The translations under genes and the position numbers were made by a program. A stretch of 64,000 bases of DNA, from contig NC_013595.1 in the NCBI RefSeq assembly GCF_000024865.1, positions 6,882,001 to 6,946,000 on the forward strand, read 5' to 3'. This DNA is from Streptosporangium roseum DSM 43021. Its GTDB lineage: Bacteria > Actinomycetota > Actinomycetes > Streptosporangiales > Streptosporangiaceae. Position 1 is the first letter of the stretch. The number at the start of each line of letters is the position of its first letter. The notes under the pieces are model-generated. The model was not told the DNA's origin and did no database searches. It saw only the letters and a program-made list of their open reading frames with translations. Below, piece after piece: positions 25,422 through 34,055 of this stretch.

Positions 25422-26164
25422 GCCTTACCTATGAGATCTGCATCGACAGCACGGCGGGCGCGCTGGCGGCCGAGCAGGCCGGGGCGCACCGGGTCGAGCT
25501 GTGCTCGGCCCTCTTCGAGGGCGGTCTCACCCCGACCCTCGGCACCGTCGAGGCGACCCTCGCCGCGGTCTCGTCGATCCGCGTCCACGTGATCATCCGT
25601 CCCCGTGGCGGTGACTTCATCTACGACGAGTACGAGATCGCGGCCATGGAGCGCGACGTGGCGGCAGTCCGGGAGGCGGGCGCGCAGGGCGTGGTGATCG
25701 GGGTGCTGACGCCGTCGGGCGAGGTGGACGTCGAGGTGGCCAAGCGGCTGATCGGCGCCGCCGGAGGACTCTCCGTCACCTTCCACCGGGCCTTCGACAT
25801 GACCGCCGACCCGTTCGCCGCCCTCGACACGCTCGCCTCGCTGGGAGTCGACCGGGTGCTCACCTCCGGCCAGGACGTCACCGCGCTGGAGGGGGCGCCG
25901 CTGATCGCGTCCCTGGTCGAGCGGGCGGGCGACGGACTGATCGTCATGCCCGGCGGCGGCATCACGCCCCGCAACGTGAGCCGCGTGGTGGCGGCGACGG
26001 GGGTCAAGGAGATCCACTTCGCCGCTCTCGTGGACGCGCCCAGCCCCGCCGTCCACCGCAACCCCCACCCGTTCATGGGCGGTGAGCTGCGCCAGCCCGA
26101 GTACGCCCGCCTGGTCACCTCCCCGGGCCTGGTCTCCGAGGTGATCACCGCCTCGGGGGCCTGA
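25418..26164 (+). CDS. cutC: CutC family protein
   Basis: 248-residue TIM barrel. EICIDSTAGALAAEQAGAHR, then RVELCSALFEGGLTPT, HVIIRPRGGDFIYD and VLTSGQ, MPGGGI are all CutC hallmarks. The family was named for copper homeostasis, but its enzymatic role is not established. The ATG overlaps the asparaginase stop (ATGA at 25418-25421), so it is the last gene of the operon. This context argues for a metabolic role, not a copper one. Confidence 0.93.
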   Translation: MSLTYEICIDSTAGALAAEQAGAHRVELCSALFEGGLTPTLGTVEATLAAVSSIRVHVIIRPRGGDFIYDEYEIAAMERDVAAVREAGAQGVVIGVLTPSGEVDVEVAKRLIGAAGGLSVTFHRAFDMTADPFAALDTLASLGVDRVLTSGQDVTALEGAPLIASLVERAGDGLIVMPGGGITPRNVSRVVAATGVKEIHFAALVDAPSPAVHRNPHPFMGGELRQPEYARLVTSPGLVSEVITASGA

Positions 26165-26190
26165 CCGGCCCGCCCTGCCCTGCCCTGCCC

Positions 26191-26240
26191 GCACCGGCCG
26201 GCCGGCCGGAGAAGATGCTTGACCCGGCCGGCCCGGGTGC
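26191..26240. terminator. Imperfect GC-rich hairpin between cutC and VOC
   Basis: GCACCGGCCGGCCGG (26191 on) can pair imperfectly with CCGGCCGGCCCGGGTGC (26224-26240). A run of CCCTG repeats precedes it. It probably terminates the two converging genes, but no U tract is present. Confidence 0.4.
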
Positions 26241-26242
26241 GG

Positions 26243-26635
26243 TCACTCGTCCGTGACGTACGGGTGGGTGAGGAATTCGAGGGAGTGCCCGTCGGGGTCG
26301 TCGACGTATACGCCCCGGCCGCGGTGGCGGTGGTTGATCTGCTGGGGCTCCGTATGGCCCGGATCGCCCCAGTGGGGCAGCCCGCGATCGGTGATCCGGG
26401 CGTAGATCTCGTCGAACTCGTCCTCGGCGACCAGGAAGGCCAGGTGCTGCATGACGATCCGGTCGGAGGCGACGATGGAGTCCGCGTAGTCCACGGTCAC
26501 ACCGTTGGCGAGAGGGACGGCGGCGAACGGCCCGTAGGCCCGGGGCTCGGGCGCGCCGAGCAGGCCGGTGAGGAAGCGGGCGGAGGCGAAACGGTCACTG
26601 CTGTGCACGATGGTGTGGTCGAGCTGCGCTGGCAT
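26243..26635 (-). CDS. VOC family protein (glyoxalase/dioxygenase fold)
   Basis: 130 residues with two beta-alpha-beta-beta-beta modules. QLDHTIVHSSDRFASARFLTG opens it (read QLDHTIVHS and ASARFLTG), and RGVYVDDPDGHSLEFLTH closes it. His of LDH, the middle H (MQHLAF) and E of SLEF are plausible metal ligands. GGGAGG with 5-base spacing precedes the ATG at 26635. The whole SD-plus-start segment is duplicated just upstream, out of frame. Function unknown. Confidence 0.87.
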   Translation of the reverse strand: MPAQLDHTIVHSSDRFASARFLTGLLGAPEPRAYGPFAAVPLANGVTVDYADSIVASDRIVMQHLAFLVAEDEFDEIYARITDRGLPHWGDPGHTEPQQINHRHRGRGVYVDDPDGHSLEFLTHPYVTDE

Positions 26636-26695
26636 GGAACCTCCCGGTTGTCAGCCTCGAAGCCGACATGGAACCTCCCGGTTGTCAGCCTCGAA
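26633..26695 (-). repeat. 29-bp direct repeat duplicating a translation start
   Basis: Two perfect 29-base copies (26633-26661 and 26667-26695, period 34). Each contains, on the minus strand, the GGGAGG ribosome site and an ATG. The inner copy starts the VOC gene. The outer ATG at 26669 opens a different frame because 34 is not a multiple of 3. Confidence 0.93.
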
Positions 26696-26887
26696 ATGGC
26701 CTTGCCCCTCTGACGTTACGGCCGGGACCCGCCTCCGGCATCGGACCTTCGGCCTACGTCCGAGGGCGCGCCGGATCCGGGGCCGGGCCGCCGCGGAGGA
26801 TCGGCCCGCGGCGCACCCGGGCCCGAGAACGTCCGGACCACGGTCCGCTCCCCCGGACCGGCCCGGGAAAACGTCGGTGCGATCTTC

Positions 26888-26893
26888 TACGCT
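26888..26893 (+). promoter_or_regulatory. -10 element for leaderless polX transcript
   Basis: TACGCT ends 6 bases before the polX ATG at 26900, and there is no Shine-Dalgarno. No convincing -35 is seen. Confidence 0.4.
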
Positions 26894-26899
26894 GGGCCC

Positions 26900-28582
26900 A
26901 TGGCACGAGCTAATGACACTGTGGCCGCCGCCCTGGAGGAATACGCCGAGCTGTTCGCGATGACGGGCGGCGACGCGTTCCGGGTGCGCAGCTACCAGAA
27001 GGCCGCCAAGGCGATCGCGGGATTCCCCGAGGACATCGCGGCCACGGCCGTGCGGAGCGTGCCGGGGGTGGGCGAGGCGATCGCCAAGAAGGTCGAGGAA
27101 TACCTGGAGAGGGGGAGTTTCCGCCAGCTCGACGACCTGCGCGGGAAGGTCCCCGGCGGGGTGCGGAGGCTGACCCGGATCGCCTCGCTCGGGCCGAAGA
27201 AGGCCGTCTTCCTCTTCCAGGAGCTCGGCATCGACTCCCCCGAGGCCCTCGCCGAGGCCATCGGGCAGGGGCGGCTCAAGGGGCTGAAGGGCTTCGGCCC
27301 CAAGACCGAGGAGAACCTGCTCAGGGGCATCGAGCAGCTGGAGCGGACCAGCGCCAGGGTGCACACCGGCGTGGCCATGGACCTGGCCGAGCGGATCATC
27401 GCCTCGCTGTCCGCCGAGCGGATCGCCTACGCCGGGTCGCTGCGCCGGATGAAGGACACCATCGGCGACATCGACATCCTCGCCGTCGGCCCGGCGAGCC
27501 TGATGGACGACTTCAAGAGCCGGCCGTACGTCGCGGAGGTCATCGCCTCGGGCGAGAAGAAGACCTCGATCCGCACCACCGAGGGCATCCAGGTGGACCT
27601 GCGCGTGGTCCCGGCCGAGTCGTGGGGCGCCGCGATGCAGTATTTCACCGGCTCCAAGGAGCACAACGTGCACCTGCGCGAGATCACGGTGAAGAAGGGC
27701 TGGAAGCTCTCCGAATACGGCCTGTTCGACGGCGATCGGGTGATCGCGGCCGAGCGCGAGGAGGACATCTACCAGGCGCTCGGCATGCCGTGGATCCCGC
27801 CGCCGCTGCGCGAGGACGGCGGGGAGATCACCGCCGCCCTCAGGGGCGAGCTGCCCGCGCTCGTCACCCTGGACGACATCCGGGGCGACCTGCACACCCA
27901 CACCGACCTGACCGACGGCATCGCCTCGCTGGAGGACATGGTCGCCGCGGCCCGCGCACGCGGCCACTCCTACTACGCCGTGACCGACCACGCACCCGAC
28001 CTGGCGATGCAGCGGATGACGCTGGACAAGGCGCTGGAGCAGCGCGAGCGGCTCCAGCGGCTCCAGGCGAGCCACCCGGATATGAGGCTGCTGCACGGCA
28101 CCGAGCTCAACATCGCCCCCGACGGCTCGGTCGACTGGCCGGCCGAGGTCCTGGCGGGCTTCGACGTGTGCGTGGCGAGCGTGCACTCGCACTTCACCCA
28201 GTCACGCGAGGAGATGACCCGCCGGTTCATCGCCGCGTGCGAGAACCCGCACGTGCACATCATCGGCCACCCCACCACCCGCAAGATCGGCGGGCGTCCG
28301 CCGGTGGACGCCGACTGGGAGGCGGTGTTCCGCGCCGCCGCCCGCACCGGCACCGCGATGGAGATCGACTCCTTCCCCGACCGCTCCGACCTCCCCTCCG
28401 ACCTGGCCCGGCTGGCGCGCCACCACGGCGTGAAGTTCTCCATCGACAGCGACGCCCACGCGGTGCCCCACCTGGACAACCAGCGGTTCGGCATCGGCAT
28501 CGCCCAGCGCGCCTGGCTGACCGCCGACGACGTGATCAACACCTGGCCGCTGGAACGGCTGCTAACCTTTCTGGGTCGCTGA
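26900..28582 (+). CDS. polX: DNA polymerase/3'-5' exonuclease PolX
   Basis: 560 residues, the usual PolX length. Residues 1-90 form the 8-kDa domain, with hairpin-helix-hairpin segments VPGVGEAIAKKV and LKGFGPKTEENLL. The nucleotidyltransferase core has GSLRR and GDIDIL (two catalytic Asp, about 188-192), and the third Asp lies in VDLRVV. The C-terminal PHP domain begins at RGDLHTHTDLTDG and contains the metal-ligand His/Asp set, including SIDSDAH. It acts in gap-filling DNA repair. The gene stands alone. Confidence 0.95.
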   Translation: MARANDTVAAALEEYAELFAMTGGDAFRVRSYQKAAKAIAGFPEDIAATAVRSVPGVGEAIAKKVEEYLERGSFRQLDDLRGKVPGGVRRLTRIASLGPKKAVFLFQELGIDSPEALAEAIGQGRLKGLKGFGPKTEENLLRGIEQLERTSARVHTGVAMDLAERIIASLSAERIAYAGSLRRMKDTIGDIDILAVGPASLMDDFKSRPYVAEVIASGEKKTSIRTTEGIQVDLRVVPAESWGAAMQYFTGSKEHNVHLREITVKKGWKLSEYGLFDGDRVIAAEREEDIYQALGMPWIPPPLREDGGEITAALRGELPALVTLDDIRGDLHTHTDLTDGIASLEDMVAAARARGHSYYAVTDHAPDLAMQRMTLDKALEQRERLQRLQASHPDMRLLHGTELNIAPDGSVDWPAEVLAGFDVCVASVHSHFTQSREEMTRRFIAACENPHVHIIGHPTTRKIGGRPPVDADWEAVFRAAARTGTAMEIDSFPDRSDLPSDLARLARHHGVKFSIDSDAHAVPHLDNQRFGIGIAQRAWLTADDVINTWPLERLLTFLGR

Positions 28583-28663
28583 GAGTCACAAAAGCGTCAC
28601 CCCCCTTCGCAAATTACATGCTTTTTTGGTAGGAAATAGATGTAAGGGAAGGAGAGGCGCCGC

Positions 28664-29866
28664 ATGCCGTACGAGGACCTGAACGACGAGGCCGTCTACC
28701 AGCGCACCCGCGCCGAGCAACTGGCCCGGGGCAGGCGCGACCGGCTCCGGCTCGCGGCCGTCGACGGGGAGCCGGTGGAGGGCACCCCGGGGATCGTCAA
28801 GCCGCTGCCGCCGGAGACCTTCATCGCCCACGGCACCAACGCCGAGATGCGCTGGGAGGCGATGCGCGACGTCGGCTACCACGTTCCCAACGACCGTTTC
28901 TTCGTGCGCAACCACACCTCGACCCCGATCATCGACGCCGCGACCTGGCGGCTGGAGCTGCACGGCGCGGGGCTGCGCAACCCCCGCGGCTTCAGCTATG
29001 AGGAGCTTCTCGCGCTGCCCGCGGTGACCCAGGACGTGGCGATCGAGTGCGCGGGCAACGGGCGGAGCTTCTTCGCCGCCCAGCAGGGCGAGGAGATCTC
29101 CGGAACGCCCTGGCGGCTGGGCGGCATCGGGGTGGCCCGCTGGCGTGGGGTGCCGCTGGCCACGGTGCTGGAACGGGCCGGGCTCACCCCCGACGCCGTC
29201 GACGTCATGCCGCGCGGGCTCGACGCCGGCTACGTGACCGGCGGGGTCGACTACGGCCGGGTCCGCCGCCCGATCCCGGTGTCCAAGGCGCTCAAGGACG
29301 TCATCCTCGCCTACGAGATGAACGACCAGCCGCTGCCGCCCGACCACGGCCACCCGGTGCGGCTGATCGTCCCCTCCTGGATCGGGCTGGCCTCGATCAA
29401 GTGGGTGGGCGACATCGAGGTCTCCACCTCACCGCTGGCCTCGCCGTGGAACACCGAGTTCTACCGGATGTTCGGCGACGCCTACCCGCCCGAGGGCGGT
29501 GTCCCGCTGACCGCCCAGGGGATCAGGAGCGCCTTCGAGCTGCCCTGGGACGCCACGCTGGCGGCCGGGCGCCCGCACGTGCTGCACGGGCGGGCATGGT
29601 CGGGCAACGGCCGGATCGCCGGAGTGGAGGTGAGCTTCGACGGCGGCGACACCTGGCGGCGCGCCCACCTCCGCGGCCCGCACGTCGTGCCGGCCTGGAC
29701 CCGCTGGCACATCACCTGGAACCCCCAGCGGACCGGCCCGCACACCCTGCTCGCCCGGGCCACCGACGAGACGGGCGCGGTCCAGCCCCTGCGGGCCACG
29801 CACAACGACTACGGCTACCTCTTCGACGCCGTCGTGCGCCATCCCGTGACCGTCGTGAACGGATGA
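28664..29866 (+). CDS. Sulfite oxidase family molybdoenzyme
   Basis: 400 residues. FFVRNHTSTPIID and IECAGNGRSFF (Mo-ligating Cys at about 128) open the Moco domain, and GVARWRGVPL and HGHPVRLIVPSWIGL continue it. A C-terminal Mo-co dimerisation beta-sandwich (from about 285) includes GVEVSFDGGDTWRRA. No Tat signal or heme domain is seen, so it is a cytoplasmic two-domain type; the electron acceptor is unknown. AAGGAGAGG precedes the ATG. An unusually AT-rich stretch with a run of six T lies at 28610-28645 upstream. Confidence 0.9.
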   Translation: MPYEDLNDEAVYQRTRAEQLARGRRDRLRLAAVDGEPVEGTPGIVKPLPPETFIAHGTNAEMRWEAMRDVGYHVPNDRFFVRNHTSTPIIDAATWRLELHGAGLRNPRGFSYEELLALPAVTQDVAIECAGNGRSFFAAQQGEEISGTPWRLGGIGVARWRGVPLATVLERAGLTPDAVDVMPRGLDAGYVTGGVDYGRVRRPIPVSKALKDVILAYEMNDQPLPPDHGHPVRLIVPSWIGLASIKWVGDIEVSTSPLASPWNTEFYRMFGDAYPPEGGVPLTAQGIRSAFELPWDATLAAGRPHVLHGRAWSGNGRIAGVEVSFDGGDTWRRAHLRGPHVVPAWTRWHITWNPQRTGPHTLLARATDETGAVQPLRATHNDYGYLFDAVVRHPVTVVNG

Positions 29867-29876
29867 TCGAAGCCGC

Positions 29877-30269
29877 TCATCCGCCCAGCGCCTCCTGCTG
29901 GATGCGATCGAACTGCGCGCCCATGGCCTCGGACAGCGCGGTAGCGGCTGACAGCGGTCGCACCATGACAGTGAGCTCGTCGATCAGACCGTCCTCGTTC
30001 AGGTGCAGGAAGTCGCAGCCGTGCACCACGCGGCCTTTCACCTTGGCCGTGAAGACCAGCGCGTGGTCACGGCCATCCACATTCACGATCTCCCGGACGT
30101 ACTGGAAGTCCTCGAACACCCGCGCTGCCCCGCGCAGAAACGCCGCGGTGACCGCCTTGCCCGGATACGGCTTGAACGCTATCGGGCTGGTGAACACCAC
30201 GTCGTCGGCGAACAGCGCCTCGGCCGCCGCCAGATCGCCGTTCTCCACAGCCTGCCGGAAGGGATGCAT
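29877..30269 (-). CDS. Nuclear transport factor 2-like (SnoaL-type) protein
   Basis: About 130 residues of the cone-shaped alpha+beta fold. MHPFRQAVENGDLAAAEALF is the helix pair, FTSPIAFKPYPGK and CDFLHLNEDGLIDEL the sheet. It could be a small hydrolase or isomerase, or a ligand-binding protein. The start is probably ATG 30269; GTG 30281 adds four residues. It is head-to-head with a PadR regulator, which may control it. Its GC content is lower than that of the preceding genes. Confidence 0.82.
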   Translation of the reverse strand: MHPFRQAVENGDLAAAEALFADDVVFTSPIAFKPYPGKAVTAAFLRGAARVFEDFQYVREIVNVDGRDHALVFTAKVKGRVVHGCDFLHLNEDGLIDELTVMVRPLSAATALSEAMGAQFDRIQQEALGG

Positions 30270-30412
30270 GACCTCACCCACTACTCAATTCATTGACTAG
30301 GTGCGAGAGATGCTAGCCATGCCGAGCCACGCGATCCATGAGTGCCGCCTGTGGTCATAGTCACATAGTTGATTAATGGCATATGCAGGTATCGGCGCTC
30401 TACTCTCGGCCC

Positions 30413-30979
30413 ATGTCGTTGCGCAACGCGATCTTGGCCGCCCTCCTGGAGGGCGAGGCATCCGGCTACGACCTGGCCAAAAGCTTCGACGCGTCGGTGG
30501 CCAACTTCTGGATGGCCACCCCGCAGCAGCTCTACCGGGAACTGGACAAGATGGCGGCCGATGACCTCATCCAGGCCCGGCTCGTTCAGCAGGAGCGCCG
30601 TCCCAACAAGCGGCTGTTCTCCCTCACCGATGCCGGCCGCCACGCCCTGCACGAGTTCACCGCCACATCCCCGCGCCCGGGCGCGATCCGCGAAGAGCTC
30701 ATGGTGCAGGTCCTCGCGGTCGACGCGGGTGACGTCGAAGCCGTTAAAAGCGCCCTCCGCGAACGCATGATCTGGACCGAAGCCAAGATCAATCGCTTTG
30801 AACGGCTCCGCGCGCGCCTTTTGAACGGCCGCACCGAGCAGGAGCACCTCGCGCGGGCCGAGCGTGTCGGACCGTATCTGGCCCTGCTGCGCGGCCTGGC
30901 GTTCGAACGCGAAAACCTCCGCTGGGCCCGGCAGACGCTGACCGTCCTTGACCGGCGCACCAAGAGCCCTGTGGAGTAG
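30413..30979 (+). CDS. PadR family transcriptional regulator
   Basis: 188 residues. The N-terminal winged HTH reads AILAALLEGEASGYDLAKSF and QLYRELDKMAADDLI, with the wing RRPNKRLFSLTDAG. The C-terminal helical dimerisation arm (about 95-188) is of the PadR subfamily 2 (Vir_act_alpha_C) type. I choose the ATG at 30413; an in-frame ATG at 30383 adds ten residues without an SD. It is divergent from the NTF2-like gene across an AT-rich gap in which TTGACTAG (30292) and ATAGTTGAT (30365) mirror each other roughly. Confidence 0.88.
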   Translation: MSLRNAILAALLEGEASGYDLAKSFDASVANFWMATPQQLYRELDKMAADDLIQARLVQQERRPNKRLFSLTDAGRHALHEFTATSPRPGAIREELMVQVLAVDAGDVEAVKSALRERMIWTEAKINRFERLRARLLNGRTEQEHLARAERVGPYLALLRGLAFERENLRWARQTLTVLDRRTKSPVE

Positions 30980-31114
30980 TCATGCCCTGCTCCCGTCCGT
31001 GGGGTGATGGCCGCGTCCACGCGACTTCGCTCGGTCACGCGCGCATCGCCGCAGCCTCGGCCCACGCCCTGATGATCCCCGGCGCCGATCCGGGATGGGC
31101 CGATCCCCGGCATA

Positions 31115-32140
31115 TCAGCGCCCGGCGCCGTCACCGGTCAGGACCGCGCGGGCGTGATCGGTTCCTGCCTGGTGTGCGTCCACTCTTCGGCGCTGGTGGT
31201 AGGAGGCGGCGGCGGTGGCCAGGGCGGCGCCCCAGATCGGCCAGAAGCATTCCGGCAGCCAGGCTCCCCATTCGGCCCAGGCGAACCGGCCGGCGACGGT
31301 CCAGCGGATGTAGGTGAGCCCGGCCACGGTGATGATGATCGAGACGAACCCGGCGGGGATGATCGCCAGCAGCGGTGGCACTCGCCTGCCGCGCAGTCCG
31401 AGGATCCAGCGCGGAAAGATCTCTCCCCACCGCTGGATCAGCCCGAGGGTGAGCACGCCGCCCAACGCGCCGAAGGTGGCCAGGTAGGCGCCTGCCAGCC
31501 ACAGACCGTCCTCGCCTTCGGCCAGGAACTCCGCGCTCACGCCGAGAGGGATGCCCAGCGCCCACGCCCACCGGGTGGCGCAATACACCAACGGCACCGC
31601 GACCGCCACGTACACCGCTACGCGCCCGCGCTCCGGAGTGAACCAGCTCCTGCGCTCCTGCTGGCGTCCGTAGGCCAGCGCCGCGGCGGCCAGCAGCAGG
31701 CCGCCCAGCACGCACACGAGCTGGTTGAGCACCGGCCACGGCCAGGCGTCGGCGAAGGTGGCGCCGCCCAGGCTCCAGCCGAAGACGGGGGCGACCAGCA
31801 ACAGCGGCGTGTAGGCGACGCCCATCATCAGCCGGGAGTCGGGAATCACCAGGATCAGGAGCGCGGCGATCGGCCAGGCCAGGAACAACGGCGCGCGGTG
31901 GCCGCTCCTGCGGGTCAGCGCCAGCGCCGTCACCCCGGTGAGTAGTGAGAAGGCGGCGATCCACCAGCCGAAGCGCGGTGTCGTGCCGGCCAGGATCGAC
32001 AGCGCCCCGTCGGGGTCGGGATCGTCGGGGCCCCAGGGGAAGCCGGGCATCCCCAGTGCCCACGCTGCGCCGAGCACACCGTAGACCAGCGCCCACAGCG
32101 CTGCCGCATACCCGTGCCGGCCGGAAGTGAAGGTTTTCAT
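31115..32140 (-). CDS. Integral membrane protein
   Basis: 341 residues with about nine hydrophobic helices (for example 10-30, 58-75, 85-102, 110-128, 140-165, 185-205). No transport or enzyme motif is recognised. GGGAGG nine bases before the ATG at 32140 supports the start. It is divergent from the histidine kinase/response regulator pair, so it may be their target or a co-sensor. It converges with padR. Confidence 0.75.
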   Translation of the reverse strand: MKTFTSGRHGYAAALWALVYGVLGAAWALGMPGFPWGPDDPDPDGALSILAGTTPRFGWWIAAFSLLTGVTALALTRRSGHRAPLFLAWPIAALLILVIPDSRLMMGVAYTPLLLVAPVFGWSLGGATFADAWPWPVLNQLVCVLGGLLLAAAALAYGRQQERRSWFTPERGRVAVYVAVAVPLVYCATRWAWALGIPLGVSAEFLAEGEDGLWLAGAYLATFGALGGVLTLGLIQRWGEIFPRWILGLRGRRVPPLLAIIPAGFVSIIITVAGLTYIRWTVAGRFAWAEWGAWLPECFWPIWGAALATAAASYHQRRRVDAHQAGTDHARAVLTGDGAGR

Positions 32141-32260
32141 GCGATCAGCCTCCCGGCCCGGCTGGACGGCGGACCAGATGCCGTTCGGCACTCCCTGCGG
32201 CCGGAAGAGGTGCTGTTCGGCACCTGCGGGTCGATCGCCTGGTGCGCATATTGTCTTCAG

Positions 32261-33367
32261 GTGAACCTGATGTGGGCTGTCGCCTTGGTGTCGGTGGTCG
32301 TTGCTGTCGCGGTGGCCGCGACCGGGTTGTTCCGGTCCCGGCTCAGGCCGCGTCTGTCCGCGCCGGCCTTGCCGGCCGCGGGCGTGTCCCTGGCCGTCAC
32401 ACTCGCCTACCTCAGTGGTGCGGCGCGGCCCACGCCCGGCGTCGACGCGCTGGGAATGATCGAGAGTGTGGCGCTGATGGTGTCGGCCGGCCTGGTCATC
32501 CGGTACGCACCCCTCCGGCAGGCGGTGCTCTCGACGTCGGCGGCGGGTCTGGCCGCTGCCGTCTGGCCGCTGCGCGTCTTCACGCCCGCCTCGCCGCTGG
32601 AGGCGATCGGCGTGAGCGCGTTCTGGGGGCTGGGAGCGTTGCTGGCCACCGCCATGGGCGCCTACCTGCGGTTTCTCGATGTACGGCAGGAGCGCGCGGT
32701 GGCCGACACGCGCACCGCCCTGCGACTGCGGCTGGCCAGGGACCTGCACGACTTCCTCGCCCACGACATCAGCGAGATGGTGGCGCACGCCCAGGCGGGC
32801 AGGGTCGCGGGCGATCCGCTTCAGGCGCTCGAACGCATCGAAAACGCGGGCCAGCGGGCCCTGTCCACGCTGGACGGCACCCTGGACACGCTCCACCACG
32901 ATCGGCCCCTCAGCCCCGCCGGTGACCTGGGCGGCATAAGCGAGGCGGCCGAGCGATTCTCCGCCGCCGGCTCCGCGCAGGTCCGCCTGCGTATGGATCC
33001 GGCCGTGACGGTTCCGGTGGAGACCGCGGCACTGGCCTATCGGATCGTGATCGAAGGACTGACCAACATCCGGCGGCATGCTCCGCAGGCCACGCGCGTC
33101 GACCTGCGGGTCAGCGCCTCCGCCGGCGTCCTGGAGATCACGATGACCAACGACGGTGTGACCCGCATGCGGAGCCGCCGGCGTGGCGGGTCCGGCCTGC
33201 CCGGCCTGGCCGGACTCGTGGAGGATCGGGGCGGCGAGCTGGTCGCGCGGGCCGTACCGGACGGGTGGTCGCTGACGGCACGCCTGCCCCTGGAACAATC
33301 GCCGATGTGGTCACCCGAATCCTCATCGCCGACGACCAGGAAGGCATCCGCAGCGCCTTCCGCATGA
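32261..33367 (+). CDS. Sensor histidine kinase (NarL partner type)
   Basis: 368 residues. About five transmembrane helices (1-140) are followed by HisKA_3 with the phospho-His in RDLHDFLAHDISEM and an HATPase_c domain (TNIRRHAPQATRVDL as N-box). The G-box is short (GGSGLPGLAGL). GTG 32261 is chosen (ATG 32270 is possible). CATATT at 32247-32252 may be a leaderless -10. The last 20 codons overlap the response-regulator gene by 61 bases and look unconstrained. It signals to the adjacent regulator; the stimulus is unknown. Confidence 0.87.
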   Translation: MNLMWAVALVSVVVAVAVAATGLFRSRLRPRLSAPALPAAGVSLAVTLAYLSGAARPTPGVDALGMIESVALMVSAGLVIRYAPLRQAVLSTSAAGLAAAVWPLRVFTPASPLEAIGVSAFWGLGALLATAMGAYLRFLDVRQERAVADTRTALRLRLARDLHDFLAHDISEMVAHAQAGRVAGDPLQALERIENAGQRALSTLDGTLDTLHHDRPLSPAGDLGGISEAAERFSAAGSAQVRLRMDPAVTVPVETAALAYRIVIEGLTNIRRHAPQATRVDLRVSASAGVLEITMTNDGVTRMRSRRRGGSGLPGLAGLVEDRGGELVARAVPDGWSLTARLPLEQSPMWSPESSSPTTRKASAAPSA

Positions 33368-33936
33368 TCCTCGACGCCCAGCCCGACATGACCGTCGTGG
33401 CCGAGGCCTCCGACGGCCGCGCCGCGATCGACACCGCCAGGACGGTCCAACCCGATGTCGTGCTCGCCGACATCCGCATGCCGGGCGCCGACGGCATCGA
33501 GGTGACGCGCGCTCTGGCCGGCACCGGCATTCACGTCGTGATCGTCACCACGTTCGGGCTCGATGAATACGTCCACGCCGCCCTGCACCACGGCGCCGCC
33601 GGGTTCGTCCTGAAACGCTCGGGCCCCACGCTGCTCATCGAAGCCATCCGGGCCGCGATGAACGGCGACATGCTCATCAGCCCGCAGCTCACCGTCCGGC
33701 TGCTGCGCCGGCGCGGCCTGCCGCAGGAGTCGTCCAGCGTCGTCCTCACCGAGAGAGAAGACCAGATCGTGGCCATGGTCGCGCACGGCATGACCAACGC
33801 CGAGATCGCCGCTGAGCTCTTCCTGTCTCCGGGCACCGTGAAGAACCACATCGCGTCCGTCCAGAACAAGACCGGCACCCGGAACCGGGTCGCCATCGCC
33901 GCCTGGGCCTGGGCCACCGGAAGAGCCACGCCCTGA
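33307..33936 (+). CDS. LuxR/NarL-type response regulator
   Basis: 209 residues. Receiver: ILIADDQ acid pair, phospho-Asp in VVLADIRMPG (about residue 53), T in VIVTTF and K in FVLKRS. C-terminal HTH_LuxR: LTEREDQIVAMVAHGMTNAE, then IAAELFLSPGTVKNHIASV. GTG 33307 lies inside the kinase gene, so the pair is translationally coupled. It is likely to regulate the divergent membrane protein gene or itself. Confidence 0.93.
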   Translation: MVTRILIADDQEGIRSAFRMILDAQPDMTVVAEASDGRAAIDTARTVQPDVVLADIRMPGADGIEVTRALAGTGIHVVIVTTFGLDEYVHAALHHGAAGFVLKRSGPTLLIEAIRAAMNGDMLISPQLTVRLLRRRGLPQESSSVVLTEREDQIVAMVAHGMTNAEIAAELFLSPGTVKNHIASVQNKTGTRNRVAIAAWAWATGRATP

Positions 33937-34055
33937 CCGCGCACAGCCACCGGCGGCGTCCCCTGAAATCTGCATGTGCCGTCACTCACCACGCCCGCGG
34001 TCCCGCCCGGTTCGATGGCCTCACTCGCCCAGCCCGAGATCCACGCGAACGGTGT
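33937..34055. other. Intergenic sequence before the transposase remnant
   Basis: No gene, hairpin or promoter that I can support. With the remnant itself and the 153 bases that follow it, this makes a 534-base stretch free of intact genes. Confidence 0.5.

Noticed and set aside
30290..30375. A PadR operator between the NTF2-like gene and padR
   Set aside because: The mirrored TTGACTAG and ATAGTTGAT segments are 60-70 bases apart and imperfect, and no ATGT-N8-ACAT-like box is clear.
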